Shown here: one piece after another, positions 7,618 to 16,737 of the stretch | Layout: each line of letters starts with the position of its first letter | Numbering within the stretch: position 1 is the first letter of the stretch | Source of the DNA: an uncultured Planctomycetota bacterium | GTDB lineage: Bacteria > Planctomycetota > Phycisphaerae > Sedimentisphaerales > UBA12454 | Direction of reading: 5' to 3' | NCBI GenBank assembly: GCA_903847315.1 | Contig: CAINDG010000018.1 | Location: 1 to 64,000, forward strand | DNA length: 64,000 nt | Notes under the pieces: model-generated | Database searches by the model: none | The model's input: the letters and a program-made list of their open reading frames with translations, nothing else | Told to the model about the DNA's origin: nothing | Position numbers and translations under genes: made by a program

Positions 7618-8211
7618 ATGGCAACGATGACAATCTCGGAAGCAGAACACATTATCAATATAACGGTCGCAGCTTTACTAGAAGAGCAAACTTCCAGCAA
7701 CGGTGAGGACCAGAAAAACCACTTCTTGGAATACTACTGCCACAAACCCATTTCTACTCTTCAAGGATATGATGTATTTCAAATTGATATCGCACTGAAA
7801 TTGCGACTTGCCAACATGTTTTTGTTTTTAGCGGAAAAGAATGGTTTTAAAGAACGGTTCGCAGAAGAAATAAAAATCTGTACACTTCCTCGCCTACCAC
7901 TCCGCAAGTTTATCCCGGATGATTTAATGGCCAAGTTGGAGCAATTGAATGAATTATCCAAGACGCTCCCGCAAGATTCTCCAGAGTTCCTGAAACGCAA
8001 CCTTCCTGTTACAGGAGAACTGTTAGCCTTCAAGGAACGCAAAGACAAAAAATTACTTTCTCTCGAAACGGCATCATCGTTTGGAGAGTATTGTAGATGT
8101 GTTGGAGCGAATGACCCTATCTACTGGCAGAAGATATACACTCGTATCGGGATTGAATACACATCTACATCACCAAAGGGGAATACTCCGGTGTACACCG
8201 AAACAAATTAA
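7618..8211 (+). CDS. Unrecognised soluble protein in dnaX-recR interval
   Basis: The start is the ATG at 7618, placed 8 bp after AAGGAG (7605-7610); an upstream in-frame ATG at 7573 has no such site. The 197-residue product is soluble, without signal peptide or membrane helix. N-terminal ISEAEHIINITVAALLEE is helical; the middle (FQIDIALKLRLANMFLFLAEKNGF) is amphipathic; Pro-rich loops follow. No known domain is seen. It is transcribed in the direction of recR and divergently from the membrane-protein gene, so the two may be functionally linked, but nothing in either sequence shows it. Confidence 0.75.
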   Translation: MATMTISEAEHIINITVAALLEEQTSSNGEDQKNHFLEYYCHKPISTLQGYDVFQIDIALKLRLANMFLFLAEKNGFKERFAEEIKICTLPRLPLRKFIPDDLMAKLEQLNELSKTLPQDSPEFLKRNLPVTGELLAFKERKDKKLLSLETASSFGEYCRCVGANDPIYWQKIYTRIGIEYTSTSPKGNTPVYTETN

Positions 8212-8303
8212 GAGACTACGAACCCCGTTTTAGTTTTGTCTTTAAATCTAACAGGATAGATATTATAATACAGCTTGTACCATTATTTAATGGAGTTTAA
8301 AAT

Positions 8304-8909
8304 TTGAGTTCTGCATATACGCAAAGTCTTAATAAACTGATAGACGAGCTTGCCAAACTGCCCGGCATAGGCACAAAAACAGCCGAGCGGCTGGCTTTTC
8401 ATATCTTAAAAACGGAAAAAAGCGAGGCTCTTGCCCTTGCCGATGCGATAGGCAAACTGAAAAGCAGTATCCGGCAATGCAAACAATGTCATAATCTTTC
8501 CGAGGGCGATTTATGCTCGGTTTGCTCCGATGCGAAACGCGATAAAAGTATTATTTGCGTCGTCGAGCAATTCAGAGACCTTATCTCGCTGGAAAAGACA
8601 GGCCTTTGCAAATGGATTTATCACGTACTCGGCGGACATATCGCTCCGCTTGAAGGAGTCGAGCCGCAGGATTTGACGATTGAGCATTTACTAACCCGGC
8701 TGCGAGCCGGAAAAGTCAGCGAAGTGGTTATGGCGACTAATCCCACCGTCGAGGGCGACGGCACAGCTTTATATCTCAGCTCGCTGATAAAGCCGATGGG
8801 CGTTAAGGTTACAAGACTCGCCAGAGGGCTGCCCGGCGGAAGCCAGATTGAATTTGCCAGCGGCGCAATCCTTACAGACGCTATTCTCGGCAGGAGCGAG
8901 CTGGAATAA
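8304..8909 (+). CDS. recR: Recombination mediator RecR
   Basis: RecR acts with RecO/RecF to load RecA at gaps. The 201-residue protein has the N-terminal helix-hairpin-helix (LPGIGTKTAERLAF, 19-32), the C4 zinc finger (Cys 59, 62, 71, 74), the Toprim domain beginning ICVVEQFRDL, and the C-terminal Walker-B-like LPGGSQIEFAS. The family length is about 200. The start is TTG at 8304, preceded by TGGAGT. In many bacteria recR follows dnaX directly; here a two-gene insert separates them. Confidence 0.96.
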   Translation: MSSAYTQSLNKLIDELAKLPGIGTKTAERLAFHILKTEKSEALALADAIGKLKSSIRQCKQCHNLSEGDLCSVCSDAKRDKSIICVVEQFRDLISLEKTGLCKWIYHVLGGHIAPLEGVEPQDLTIEHLLTRLRAGKVSEVVMATNPTVEGDGTALYLSSLIKPMGVKVTRLARGLPGGSQIEFASGAILTDAILGRSELE

Positions 8910-9013
8910 AAACCATTTACAAATCGCTGTTATTTCACAAATTACAGCACTATTTCCCACTTCTTTAGACACATCAAATTGCTTTTTTTGCCTAAATTTG
9001 GTATATTTGTACT

Positions 9014-9122
9014 TAGCCCCCACACCAATTCGCGTTATGGTTGGGTGGATAAATGCTGAATAGAAGCAAATTTACCGATAACCCCTAATTGCTTTAAAGT
9101 TCGCAAATTGGTGTGGGGGTAA
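9014..9122. repeat. Long inverted repeat upstream of rpoN (possible structured RNA)
   Basis: CCCCCACACCAATT (9017-9030) and AATTGGTGTGGGGG (9106-9119) are perfect inverted 14-mers; the match extends at both ends (CGC/GCG inward, TAA/TTA outward) with one or two mismatches. The 75-bp interval can fold further (GTTAT with ATAAC). No gene lies in 8910-9170. It could be a leader RNA hairpin of rpoN, a transcription attenuator or the ends of a small mobile element; no T run follows, so it is not a simple terminator. Confidence 0.7.
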
Positions 9123-9170
9123 ATTGGAACGGAGTTTGCATATTAGGCACAATTTTTTCTCGGAAGCGGT

Positions 9171-10667
9171 ATGAAGATGGACATGACAAATCAGATGCGC
9201 ATGGAGCAGCGGATGAAAATGGCTCCGCGGATGATTCAGTCGATGGAAATCCTGCAGCTTTCCACATTCGCGCTTCTTGAAAAAATTGAAACCGAGCTCA
9301 ACAGTAATCCCGTCCTCGAAGTAGAGGAAGAGACTTCAGAAACAAATTCTTCTCCCGACCCGGACAGAAGCGAAGCCAGTCCCGTCCAGCTGCCGAGTCA
9401 GAGCGATTCTCAACAGCAGGATTTCAGAACCGGCGGCGATGAAGGCAAGCAAGAGGATTTTCGGAAGGTGGACGATTTCGCCGAGCAGTCTGACGATTAT
9501 ATGTATCGCACGGAAACATCACACAGGGCTGGAAACGACGATGAGTTCGATGGAAAACTCGAGGCGATTAATAACGCTCCCGATTTAGGCGTTTCCTTAA
9601 ACGATTATCTCAACGACCAATGGCGGCTTGTCGATACGGACGAAAAAACCAAAAAGGCCGGCGAGCAAATCATCGATTACATCGACGAGAAGGGCTACCT
9701 GAAAGTCCGGCTCGAACAGCTTCATAATAAGGATAAAAATGATTTCGGTATCGAGCACCTTGAAAAAGCATTGAAGCTCGTCCAGCAGCTTGAGCCAGCG
9801 GGCGTCGGCGCACGCGACGTTAAAGAATGCCTGCTGATTCAGATGGCTCAATCTTCCGAAGATACGAGTCTCGAAAGAGAGATTGTATCGAAATATCTCG
9901 ATAAACTTCTCGAGAACAAGCTGCCGGAAATCGCAAAGAAGATGAACTGCGATGTCGAGCGCATCAACGAGGCGATTTTGCGTATGCGAAAATTCGATAC
10001 GTCGCCGGGGCTTCAGATAAGCAGGGTTAAAAATCATCCCATAAAGGCCGACGTAATAGTCGAGCCTGTCGAGGCCGGCGGATTTAAGGTTTACCTGGCG
10101 GACAAAAACGTTCCATCGCTTCGGATAAACGAATATTACGCAAATATGGCAAGGGACAGAAAATTTGACGCAAAGGCGCGTCAGTTTCTTAACGATAACA
10201 TCCGCTCGGCGAAATGGCTTATGGACGCAATCGCGCAGAGAAAGCAGACTCTTTTGAAAGTCAGCCAGGCAATCGTTGACAATCAGAGCGAATTTTTCGA
10301 AAAGGGCAGGATGCATTTAAAGCCCCTGCCGATGTCGCAAATCGCTGACAAGGTCGGCGTTCACGTTGCTACCGTTTCGCGGGCGGTGGCGGGCAAGTAC
10401 ATACAATCTCCGCAGGGACTTATGCCGCTGCGTGAGCTTTTCGGCGGCGGAATGGAAACCGACAGCGGCGAAAATGAAAGTTTCGAGGCGATTCGCGCAA
10501 AGATGCAGCAGGTTATCGATTCCGAAGACAAATCAAAACCTCTCAGCGACGACGCGATAAAAAAGAGGCTCGAACAGATGGGGGTAAAAGATATTGCCAG
10601 AAGAACTGTCGCGAAATACCGCAAACTGATGAATATACCCACGGCGAGATTCAGAAAACGATTCTGA
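9171..10667 (+). CDS. rpoN: RNA polymerase sigma-54 factor
   Basis: This is the alternative sigma factor that recognises -24/-12 promoters and needs AAA+ activators. The 498-residue protein has region I (MAPRMIQSMEILQLS...LEKIETELNSNPVLE), an acidic region II of about 100 residues, the core-binding domain, the helix-turn-helix (MSQIADKVGVHVATVSRAV) and the RpoN box ARRTVAKYR (about 476-484) near the C-terminus. An activator of the NtrC class is encoded in the same window (20263-21651). The spacer upstream carries a long inverted repeat. Confidence 0.97.
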   Translation: MKMDMTNQMRMEQRMKMAPRMIQSMEILQLSTFALLEKIETELNSNPVLEVEEETSETNSSPDPDRSEASPVQLPSQSDSQQQDFRTGGDEGKQEDFRKVDDFAEQSDDYMYRTETSHRAGNDDEFDGKLEAINNAPDLGVSLNDYLNDQWRLVDTDEKTKKAGEQIIDYIDEKGYLKVRLEQLHNKDKNDFGIEHLEKALKLVQQLEPAGVGARDVKECLLIQMAQSSEDTSLEREIVSKYLDKLLENKLPEIAKKMNCDVERINEAILRMRKFDTSPGLQISRVKNHPIKADVIVEPVEAGGFKVYLADKNVPSLRINEYYANMARDRKFDAKARQFLNDNIRSAKWLMDAIAQRKQTLLKVSQAIVDNQSEFFEKGRMHLKPLPMSQIADKVGVHVATVSRAVAGKYIQSPQGLMPLRELFGGGMETDSGENESFEAIRAKMQQVIDSEDKSKPLSDDAIKKRLEQMGVKDIARRTVAKYRKLMNIPTARFRKRF

Positions 10668-10688
10668 TTTTCCCCTCTTTGTGAATGC

Positions 10689-10931
10689 TTAGCCTACAAT
10701 TACCTTCATAACTGCGTAAATAATTACCGCTGTCAAAACCATAAAGGCAACAATCGAGCCGAATAAAATAGACGACTCACGAACAAACGTAATAACTTCA
10801 AGCTTTTCCAGCTTTATCGCTTTATACGCAACCGCAATAACGGCTATGAGCGGCAGCGCAAGCAGAAACGCCGCCGGCGTTGTGCCGATATATACAGGCG
10901 CCAAAAATCCCGCAAGACAACAGTTCATCAT
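10689..10931 (-). CDS. Small two-helix membrane protein
   Basis: The 80-residue protein has two transmembrane helices (about 18-35 and 53-76) separated by a charged loop (YKAIKLEKLEVITFVRES). No family recognised. Its start overlaps the end of the upstream membrane-protein gene by 4 bp, so it is the last gene of a three-gene coupled operon with the PpiD-like protein. Confidence 0.75.
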   Translation of the reverse strand: MMNCCLAGFLAPVYIGTTPAAFLLALPLIAVIAVAYKAIKLEKLEVITFVRESSILFGSIVAFMVLTAVIIYAVMKVIVG

Positions 10932-11335
10932 TCGTTTTGCTCTTTTATATTAATACAGTGAGCCATATATACTGCATTGACAACGCATAAAAGATTCAGC
11001 ATCCCGGCGATAGCCGTATAGATTTCGCCTATTTCTCTCGGTCTGCCGAAAGAATCCAGATGATAGACCGAGCCGCTCAGATGAGCAATATATACCGTCG
11101 CAGGCGAATAGAGAATCTGCGCCCAGAACCAGGGTGTTTTCAAGTCGATTACAGCAATTGAGCCGATATAAATACCCAGCACAAAAGCGAATGTCAGCGA
11201 AATAAATATTATCGCCGCCCTTTTCGGCTGACCGATTACCCAATGACCTGCCCCGGGTATCCACCAGCCGAGAACGCCAGCAAGAAAAAGAAATCCCAGA
11301 TGGGGCAGTTTCAATTTTTCCGCTGTTTGCCGCAT
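10928..11335 (-). CDS. Small membrane protein, DUF6677-like
   Basis: The 135-residue protein has three or four hydrophobic segments. The N-terminal part GWWIPGAGHWVIGQPKRA resembles small planctomycete membrane proteins (DUF6677 type) in which a PGAGH motif precedes the first helix pair. The start codon overlaps the stop of the PpiD-like gene (TGATG), indicating coupling. The function is unknown; the context suggests a role at the membrane together with the SurA/PpiD-like protein. Confidence 0.75.
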   Translation of the reverse strand: MRQTAEKLKLPHLGFLFLAGVLGWWIPGAGHWVIGQPKRAAIIFISLTFAFVLGIYIGSIAVIDLKTPWFWAQILYSPATVYIAHLSGSVYHLDSFGRPREIGEIYTAIAGMLNLLCVVNAVYMAHCINIKEQNE

Positions 11336-13545
11336 CAGCGATTTACTCCGTTGGCGTCTTTTAAATCGCCCGACTTGGCGGGTTTATTCGGCTCCTGCAT
11401 AGCCCTGAGGTTTAATCGCTTCGTGATATTGTCCGGCATAAAATGCTCTATTGCCGTACTCTGGGAACTGATATAATCCTGCTGGAAAGCCAATTGCTGC
11501 CGCATTTTTGCAAAATCCTCAATCGTACCGGGGTCGCGAGTCAGACTTTTTACCACATAACAGGAAAGCTGAGACTCAAAATTAATAATCGTCGGCGGAG
11601 TTTCATTCTTCGCCTGCATTTCTTCATACCGCTGGTAAAACGTGTCAACAAGTTTGCCGTAGATTATCGTCTGATTGACAATATCGTTCGCGATCACCAG
11701 ACCGGACGTTCTCATTTTTGTAAACTCTATATCCATTTGCGAAATCCTGCTGCTGCCGTTCCACGTTCGAATTGCGAATGTCTTATCGTTCGGTTCGGTC
11801 TTGTCTTTTTTGCCGTAGGAAGCATTGACTTTCGCCAGTGCAGCATCCCAGGATTGTTTCCTGACCGTTTCCATAAATTCTTTCGCAGCTGTTTTGGCAA
11901 TTTCAAATCCCTGTAGTCTTTTACAGTCTTTTATTATGTTATCCTTCAAATCAAAGGTTTTATCTTTCGTATCGGAAGATTCAGAAATCTCCGGAAGGTT
12001 TTTTTGATAGCTTAGTCCGATATCCGCAGGTACAGCGGAACCGGCTATTTCAACAACGCGCACTATTGCCATTATGCTGCCCGCCGTATCCGTAAGCGGC
12101 CCGATGCTTACATACATCTTCGGCGCAGAAGGTTCGAACGGTCCGAGTTTGCTTGCCTCGCTGCCGAGCTGCGATACGGCAAAAACGAGCTTGGTCAGTC
12201 TTGTCGGCGTCCGGCCCTGACCTGCCATCAGCAAAGTCCCTATATGCCGATCAACCTGCATTTCCTCGCCGCTGAGCAGTGCCGTCCTGCCGGTATATAT
12301 TGTTACATTATGCTCTTTCGATACACCCTCTGCTGCGGCTTTGTAATCTCCCGCTTTGGATTTGAAGTCTTCAACGCTCGCTTTTTCAAAATCAAGCGGC
12401 TCAAAACCGGCTTCGACCTGCCCGACGGCCTGGGCAAGAATTTTCCTGCCCTGCGAACCTGTTTTTTGGGTGTACAGCGCTTCTTTTATAATATCAGCTA
12501 CTTCAGCATAGCTTTTTTGCCTTTCCTCGGCTTTACTGTTCGGGTCGTTCGCATCTACCGGCAGCTTTTCGGTAAAACGCGCAAGATTGCGCTGGTAGAA
12601 ATCTTCGGCTTCTTCTTCGGTAGGCGCAGCAACCAGCTTCTTTATATCATCAAGTTTCACTATCATATAATCCAACGCGACTCGCGGCATCAGCTTGTAC
12701 CCGAAACCGCATGGATTATCATTCGTAATTGTCCCGGAAAAATAATTTTTGTATTTCTCGAACTGCGCTGCAATCTGCGATTCGCTCGGCTGAGACGTTT
12801 TGTCCAGAAAATCTTCAGCCCTGAATGGTACACCCTCAAAATTGATTTTTTCCTTCACTTTTGCGAACAGATTTTCGAGCTGTGCCTCGGTAACGTCCTC
12901 GCTGTCGCTTACAATTCTCGAGTATGTTATAATTGCCAGAACATCCGCAAAAGCCGTCATCGCCTCCGACTCGGCTATATTATTGACTACACATGCTCTT
13001 TTGACGACCTCTGCGGCGCCAACCTGGCTTCCCGTCACTTGCGGAATAACAATATTAAGGATTTCGCCCGCCCGTTCCGGAGGTACAACACAGCCGGCCT
13101 GCCTGGCTTCGTCTTTAAGTATTATCAGGAATAGTTCCGGCCTGCTGCGGGCCTGCGAGAAAAAGTCGTCTATTTCGGAAAGATTTATGCAAAACCGGCT
13201 TTGCATGGAAAACCGTTTAATTTCGTCGTTCAGTACGGCTGACGAGCCGACATCCGGAAACAGCAGATGTCCCAGAAGCAGCGACCTCAAATCCTGTTGA
13301 GCCATAAGAAATCTGTCTGCGAACAAACTGCGAAGTACTGAGAGTTCCGTTGTGGCCGTTCGCAGGTCGTTGATAGTGATTTTTTTGTCCTTGCCGTACT
13401 GCCACATCACGTTTTCAAGCCCGTGCGTTCTCGGCTTGGAAAGCTGATTCAGAAGGGTCGGCATAATAAAGGCGAACATAATTAGTATTACAAACACCGC
13501 CATTAGTTTGGTCATATTCTTACGAAACCATTTAACCAGATGCAT
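11335..13545 (-). CDS. SurA/PpiD-like membrane-anchored chaperone-type protein
   Basis: The 736-residue protein starts with a charged N-terminus and one membrane anchor (about 14-34, MAVFVILIMFAFIMPTLL), as in PpiD, followed by a large periplasmic helical region with SurA-N-like features (paired helices; EDVTEAQLENLFAK, QPSESQIAAQFEKYKN) and a long C-terminal half. I do not see an intact parvulin PPIase core, so it probably acts as a chaperone or scaffold. The ATG at 13545 is chosen because GGAGAGC precedes it; the TTG 12 bp upstream would bury that site. It heads the operon with the two small membrane proteins. Confidence 0.75.
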   Translation of the reverse strand: MHLVKWFRKNMTKLMAVFVILIMFAFIMPTLLNQLSKPRTHGLENVMWQYGKDKKITINDLRTATTELSVLRSLFADRFLMAQQDLRSLLLGHLLFPDVGSSAVLNDEIKRFSMQSRFCINLSEIDDFFSQARSRPELFLIILKDEARQAGCVVPPERAGEILNIVIPQVTGSQVGAAEVVKRACVVNNIAESEAMTAFADVLAIITYSRIVSDSEDVTEAQLENLFAKVKEKINFEGVPFRAEDFLDKTSQPSESQIAAQFEKYKNYFSGTITNDNPCGFGYKLMPRVALDYMIVKLDDIKKLVAAPTEEEAEDFYQRNLARFTEKLPVDANDPNSKAEERQKSYAEVADIIKEALYTQKTGSQGRKILAQAVGQVEAGFEPLDFEKASVEDFKSKAGDYKAAAEGVSKEHNVTIYTGRTALLSGEEMQVDRHIGTLLMAGQGRTPTRLTKLVFAVSQLGSEASKLGPFEPSAPKMYVSIGPLTDTAGSIMAIVRVVEIAGSAVPADIGLSYQKNLPEISESSDTKDKTFDLKDNIIKDCKRLQGFEIAKTAAKEFMETVRKQSWDAALAKVNASYGKKDKTEPNDKTFAIRTWNGSSRISQMDIEFTKMRTSGLVIANDIVNQTIIYGKLVDTFYQRYEEMQAKNETPPTIINFESQLSCYVVKSLTRDPGTIEDFAKMRQQLAFQQDYISSQSTAIEHFMPDNITKRLNLRAMQEPNKPAKSGDLKDANGVNR

Positions 13546-13741
13546 ATTGCTCTCCAAAAAAGGTCAAAGAATTTACTTCCCTAACTGCAAGTACTTTAAT
13601 AAAAACGGGTTACACGCATAAGCCGTGTTTATTTTAAGAAAAACAGAGTATAAGCATTCCGCCGCGGTTTGCAATAAAAAAACAAAACGCCGCCTGCCGC
13701 AACTATTTGCACTTTTGGCACTTAACGATTATAGTGAGAAA

Positions 13742-15025
13742 ATGAAATCCCGTAAGCAATTTAGCAAAGCCTGCCGTTTTATGCCCGGCGGCGTCAATTC
13801 TCCCGTCAGAGCTTTCGGCTCTGTCGATAGACAACCTATATTTATCGCAAAAGGCAATGGCTCGAAAATCTGCGATATCGACGGCAATGAATATATAGAT
13901 TATGTCTGCTCCTGGGGCGCTTTAATACTCGGCCATTCTCATCCGGCAGTTGTCAAAGCCGTACAGGCCGCTGCGAAAAAAGGAACTTCTTTCGGCGCAC
14001 CTACCATTGCCGAGACGGCTCTTTGCGAAATGATTTGCGGCGCTTTTGATTCTATCGACAAACTTCGCCTCGTCAGCAGCGGAACGGAAGCGGTTATGAC
14101 GGCGGTTCGTCTTGCCCACGCTTTTACCGGCAGAGATTACATTCTGAAAATGTCCGGCTGCTATCATGGCCACAGCGATTCGATGCTCGTCAGTGCCGGC
14201 TCAGGCTCCGCTCAGTTTTCAAAGCCTTTATGTCCGGGCGTGCCGAAATCGCTTTCATCGCTTACATTGGTTGCAGATTTTAATGATATCGATTCAGCGG
14301 CAAGGGCTTTTAAAAAATACAAAAAAAAAATTGCCGGCTGCATAATCGAGCCCGTAGCCGCGAATATGGGTGTTGTCCTTCCAAAACCCGGCTATCTGCG
14401 GTCTTTACGAAAACTCTGCGATGAAAACAAAGCCCTTTTGGTTTTTGATGAGGTAATCACGGGTTTTCGTTTATGTTTTGGGGGCGCACAGAAAATCTTT
14501 AAAGTAAGACCTGACCTGACCTGTCTGGGAAAAATCATCGGAGGCGGAGTCCCCTGCGCAGCCGTCGGCGGAAGAGAAGATATTATGAATATGCTCGCCC
14601 CGGCAGGGGCCGTTTATCAGGCCGGTACTTTAAGCGGAAATCCGCTCGCGACCGCCGCAGCAATCGCAACTCTGAATATTATAAAAGATAAAAGATTCTA
14701 TGCCGGTCTTGAGGAAAAATCGCAAATGCTTCATACCGGCCTTCTCGATGCCGCAAAAAAAGCGTCTGTTCCCCTGACGATAAACCGCATCGGGTCGCTT
14801 TTGAGCTACTTTTTTACCAAAAAACAGGTTGGAAACTTCGACGACGCGAAATCAGCCAACGCAAAATTGTTTAAGGCGTTCTTCGCCGGAATGCTCAAAA
14901 ACGGGATTTATCTCGCTCCCAGCCCCTTTGAGGCGATGTTTATTTCCGCCGCCCATTCAAAAAAGGATATTGCAAAAACTGTTTTTGCTGCACAAAATAC
15001 CTTCAAACGGTTAGAATACCCATAA
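13742..15025 (+). CDS. hemL: Glutamate-1-semialdehyde 2,1-aminomutase
   Basis: This PLP enzyme converts glutamate-1-semialdehyde to 5-aminolevulinate, the C5 route to tetrapyrroles. From the ATG at 13742 the protein is 427 residues, the standard family length; an upstream in-frame start (13625) would add 39 residues with no family counterpart. Features: MPGGVNSPVRAFGSV near the N-terminus, SSGTEAVMTAVRLA (PLP phosphate region), DEVITGFR and the Schiff-base Lys264 in CLGKIIGGG. It is followed after 36 bp by a membrane-protein gene that may be cotranscribed. Confidence 0.95.
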   Translation: MKSRKQFSKACRFMPGGVNSPVRAFGSVDRQPIFIAKGNGSKICDIDGNEYIDYVCSWGALILGHSHPAVVKAVQAAAKKGTSFGAPTIAETALCEMICGAFDSIDKLRLVSSGTEAVMTAVRLAHAFTGRDYILKMSGCYHGHSDSMLVSAGSGSAQFSKPLCPGVPKSLSSLTLVADFNDIDSAARAFKKYKKKIAGCIIEPVAANMGVVLPKPGYLRSLRKLCDENKALLVFDEVITGFRLCFGGAQKIFKVRPDLTCLGKIIGGGVPCAAVGGREDIMNMLAPAGAVYQAGTLSGNPLATAAAIATLNIIKDKRFYAGLEEKSQMLHTGLLDAAKKASVPLTINRIGSLLSYFFTKKQVGNFDDAKSANAKLFKAFFAGMLKNGIYLAPSPFEAMFISAAHSKKDIAKTVFAAQNTFKRLEYP

Positions 15026-15061
15026 AACAAATACCTTAATTACAGTTAAGGAGAACGAAAA

Positions 15062-15826
15062 ATGACCGACGACTCGAAAAAACAGGATGTGCTTCTGGAA
15101 ACAACGGATTGTTTAGAGGCTATCGGAACGCTCAAGAGCAATAAGAACTTTTTCTTTTTTATATGTTTATTCTGCCTGATTTTGCTGCAGGGCTGCTTCT
15201 GGCTTATGGCCACCAAACATGTGGACATCGGCACAGAGGGTCCGTCTATTGAAAAATCAACAGTGCTTGTCGCCGTTCAGCAGCAAACACCGGCTGAAGC
15301 CTCATCGGACAAAATTGAAAAAGTTACTCAGACTGTCGTCGGCGAACCAAATGTTGCCAAGTCCGACCCGAATGCCGTCTGGCAAAAATACGCCGGCCAG
15401 CTCGCTGAAACCGAAATCAAGTTCAGCCAGCTCGTCTGGGTAATTAGAATCTGTAATTATCTGCTTATCATTTGCTCGATAATGTATTCGCTGACTTTGC
15501 TGTTCGGATTGATGATATCGCTCGTCGGCAGGCTTGGCGGTATAAGTCACGTTACAAGAGCATTTTTTACTTCTCTTCTCATAATTATTATCCTGCTCCC
15601 CTGGCAGATAATATTTAAGAGTGTTTGCATCAGCCCGATTTACACACCATCCGAGCTGCTTGCAAGCTGGAAGGCTTATCCGGACGCGGACGTAATCGCA
15701 AAAACCGTTATGTTCCTGCGATATGCCGGCCTCGCGGCGGTTATATTCATCCTTCTTATCTGGGCGCAGTTGAAAAGTATGCGATGGGCGAGAAATACTT
15801 TGAAGCGTCTCGGCATCGTCGGCTAA
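15062..15826 (+). CDS. Unrecognised four-helix membrane protein
   Basis: The 254-residue protein has four hydrophobic helices: about 28-50 (FFFFICLFCLILLQGCFW), 125-150 (IRICNYLLIICSIMYSLTLLFG), 162-180 (FFTSLLIIIILLPWQIIF) and 222-242. Between the first two is a soluble stretch of about 70 residues that is probably outside the membrane. AAGGAG precedes the ATG. It is 36 bp after hemL and 4 bp before the dehydrogenase gene, so it probably belongs to the same transcript. No domain recognised. Confidence 0.8.
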   Translation: MTDDSKKQDVLLETTDCLEAIGTLKSNKNFFFFICLFCLILLQGCFWLMATKHVDIGTEGPSIEKSTVLVAVQQQTPAEASSDKIEKVTQTVVGEPNVAKSDPNAVWQKYAGQLAETEIKFSQLVWVIRICNYLLIICSIMYSLTLLFGLMISLVGRLGGISHVTRAFFTSLLIIIILLPWQIIFKSVCISPIYTPSELLASWKAYPDADVIAKTVMFLRYAGLAAVIFILLIWAQLKSMRWARNTLKRLGIVG

Positions 15827-15830
15827 TAAA

Positions 15831-16721
15831 ATGAAGCCTCGCATTGCTTTTATCGGCACAGGTATAATGGGCAGGCCAATGGCACTCAATCTGCTCAAGG
15901 CAGGTTTCCCGCTCACTGTATATTCACGGACAAAATCGAAAGCCGATGACGTTATAAAAGCAGGCGCCGTCTGGGGGGACAATCCCGCTCTGGCGGCAAA
16001 AAACGCCGACGTTGTCATCACCTGCGTTACCGACACGCCTGACGTAAGAGAAGTTTTGCTCGGCAAAAACGGCGTAATCGAATCGGTACGTCCCGGCCTT
16101 ATCTGTATAGATATGTCAACTATTTCCCCCGACCAAACGCAGGAAATGGCAAAACTTCTTTTAAATAAAGGGGTTATATTAATCGACGCACCAATTAGCG
16201 GCGGGCAAATCGGCGCAATAGAAGGCAAACTTTCCATAATGGCAGGCGGGCCGAAAGATTCTTTCGAAAAAATTCGTCCGATTCTTGAAGCGATGGGAAG
16301 AACTATTACTTATTGCGGCCCTTCGGGTTTCGGCCAGATAACAAAACTTGCCAACCAGGTTATGGTCATTCACAACATTATGAGTATTTCTGAAGGTCTC
16401 GCCTTTGCGCAAAAGGCAGGACTTAATTTGCAAACCACTTTGGCGGCAACAAGCGCAGGCGCCGCGGGAAGTCCGGCACTGAAAGTGCTCGGCCCGAAAA
16501 TTATCGCGGGCGATTTTAAGCCGGCGTTTATGGTTGATTTGCAGGTCAAGGACTTAAGACTGGTTCTCGAATACGCGGAAAAAATCGGCCAGCCTCTGCC
16601 GGGCACGACTTTAGTAAAAGAATTATTCACTGTCCTGCAGAAGCAGGGAAGAGGAAAAGACGGAACTCACGCGCTATTTGATGTGATTAGACAACTGGCT
16701 GAGAAAAAGATTAAAAAATAA
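15831..16721 (+). CDS. NAD(P)-dependent beta-hydroxyacid dehydrogenase (GarR/HIBADH family)
   Basis: The 296-residue enzyme has the Rossmann motif GTGIMGRPMA (9-18), the substrate loop DAPISGGQIGA (SGG at 123-125) and catalytic Lys172 in GQITKLANQ, followed by the all-helical C-terminal dimer domain. The family includes 2-hydroxy-3-oxopropionate (tartronate semialdehyde) reductase, 3-hydroxyisobutyrate dehydrogenase and succinate semialdehyde reductases. The specific substrate cannot be decided from sequence; GarR-like is the nearest impression. It starts 4 bp after the membrane-protein gene and ends tail-to-tail with the amidase-like gene. Confidence 0.88.
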   Translation: MKPRIAFIGTGIMGRPMALNLLKAGFPLTVYSRTKSKADDVIKAGAVWGDNPALAAKNADVVITCVTDTPDVREVLLGKNGVIESVRPGLICIDMSTISPDQTQEMAKLLLNKGVILIDAPISGGQIGAIEGKLSIMAGGPKDSFEKIRPILEAMGRTITYCGPSGFGQITKLANQVMVIHNIMSISEGLAFAQKAGLNLQTTLAATSAGAAGSPALKVLGPKIIAGDFKPAFMVDLQVKDLRLVLEYAEKIGQPLPGTTLVKELFTVLQKQGRGKDGTHALFDVIRQLAEKKIKK

Positions 16722-16737
16722 GGTTTGTGTTCTATAA

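Noticed and set aside
13625-13741. N-terminal extension of hemL
   Set aside because: The extra 39 residues have no counterpart in the family, and the internal ATG gives the standard length.
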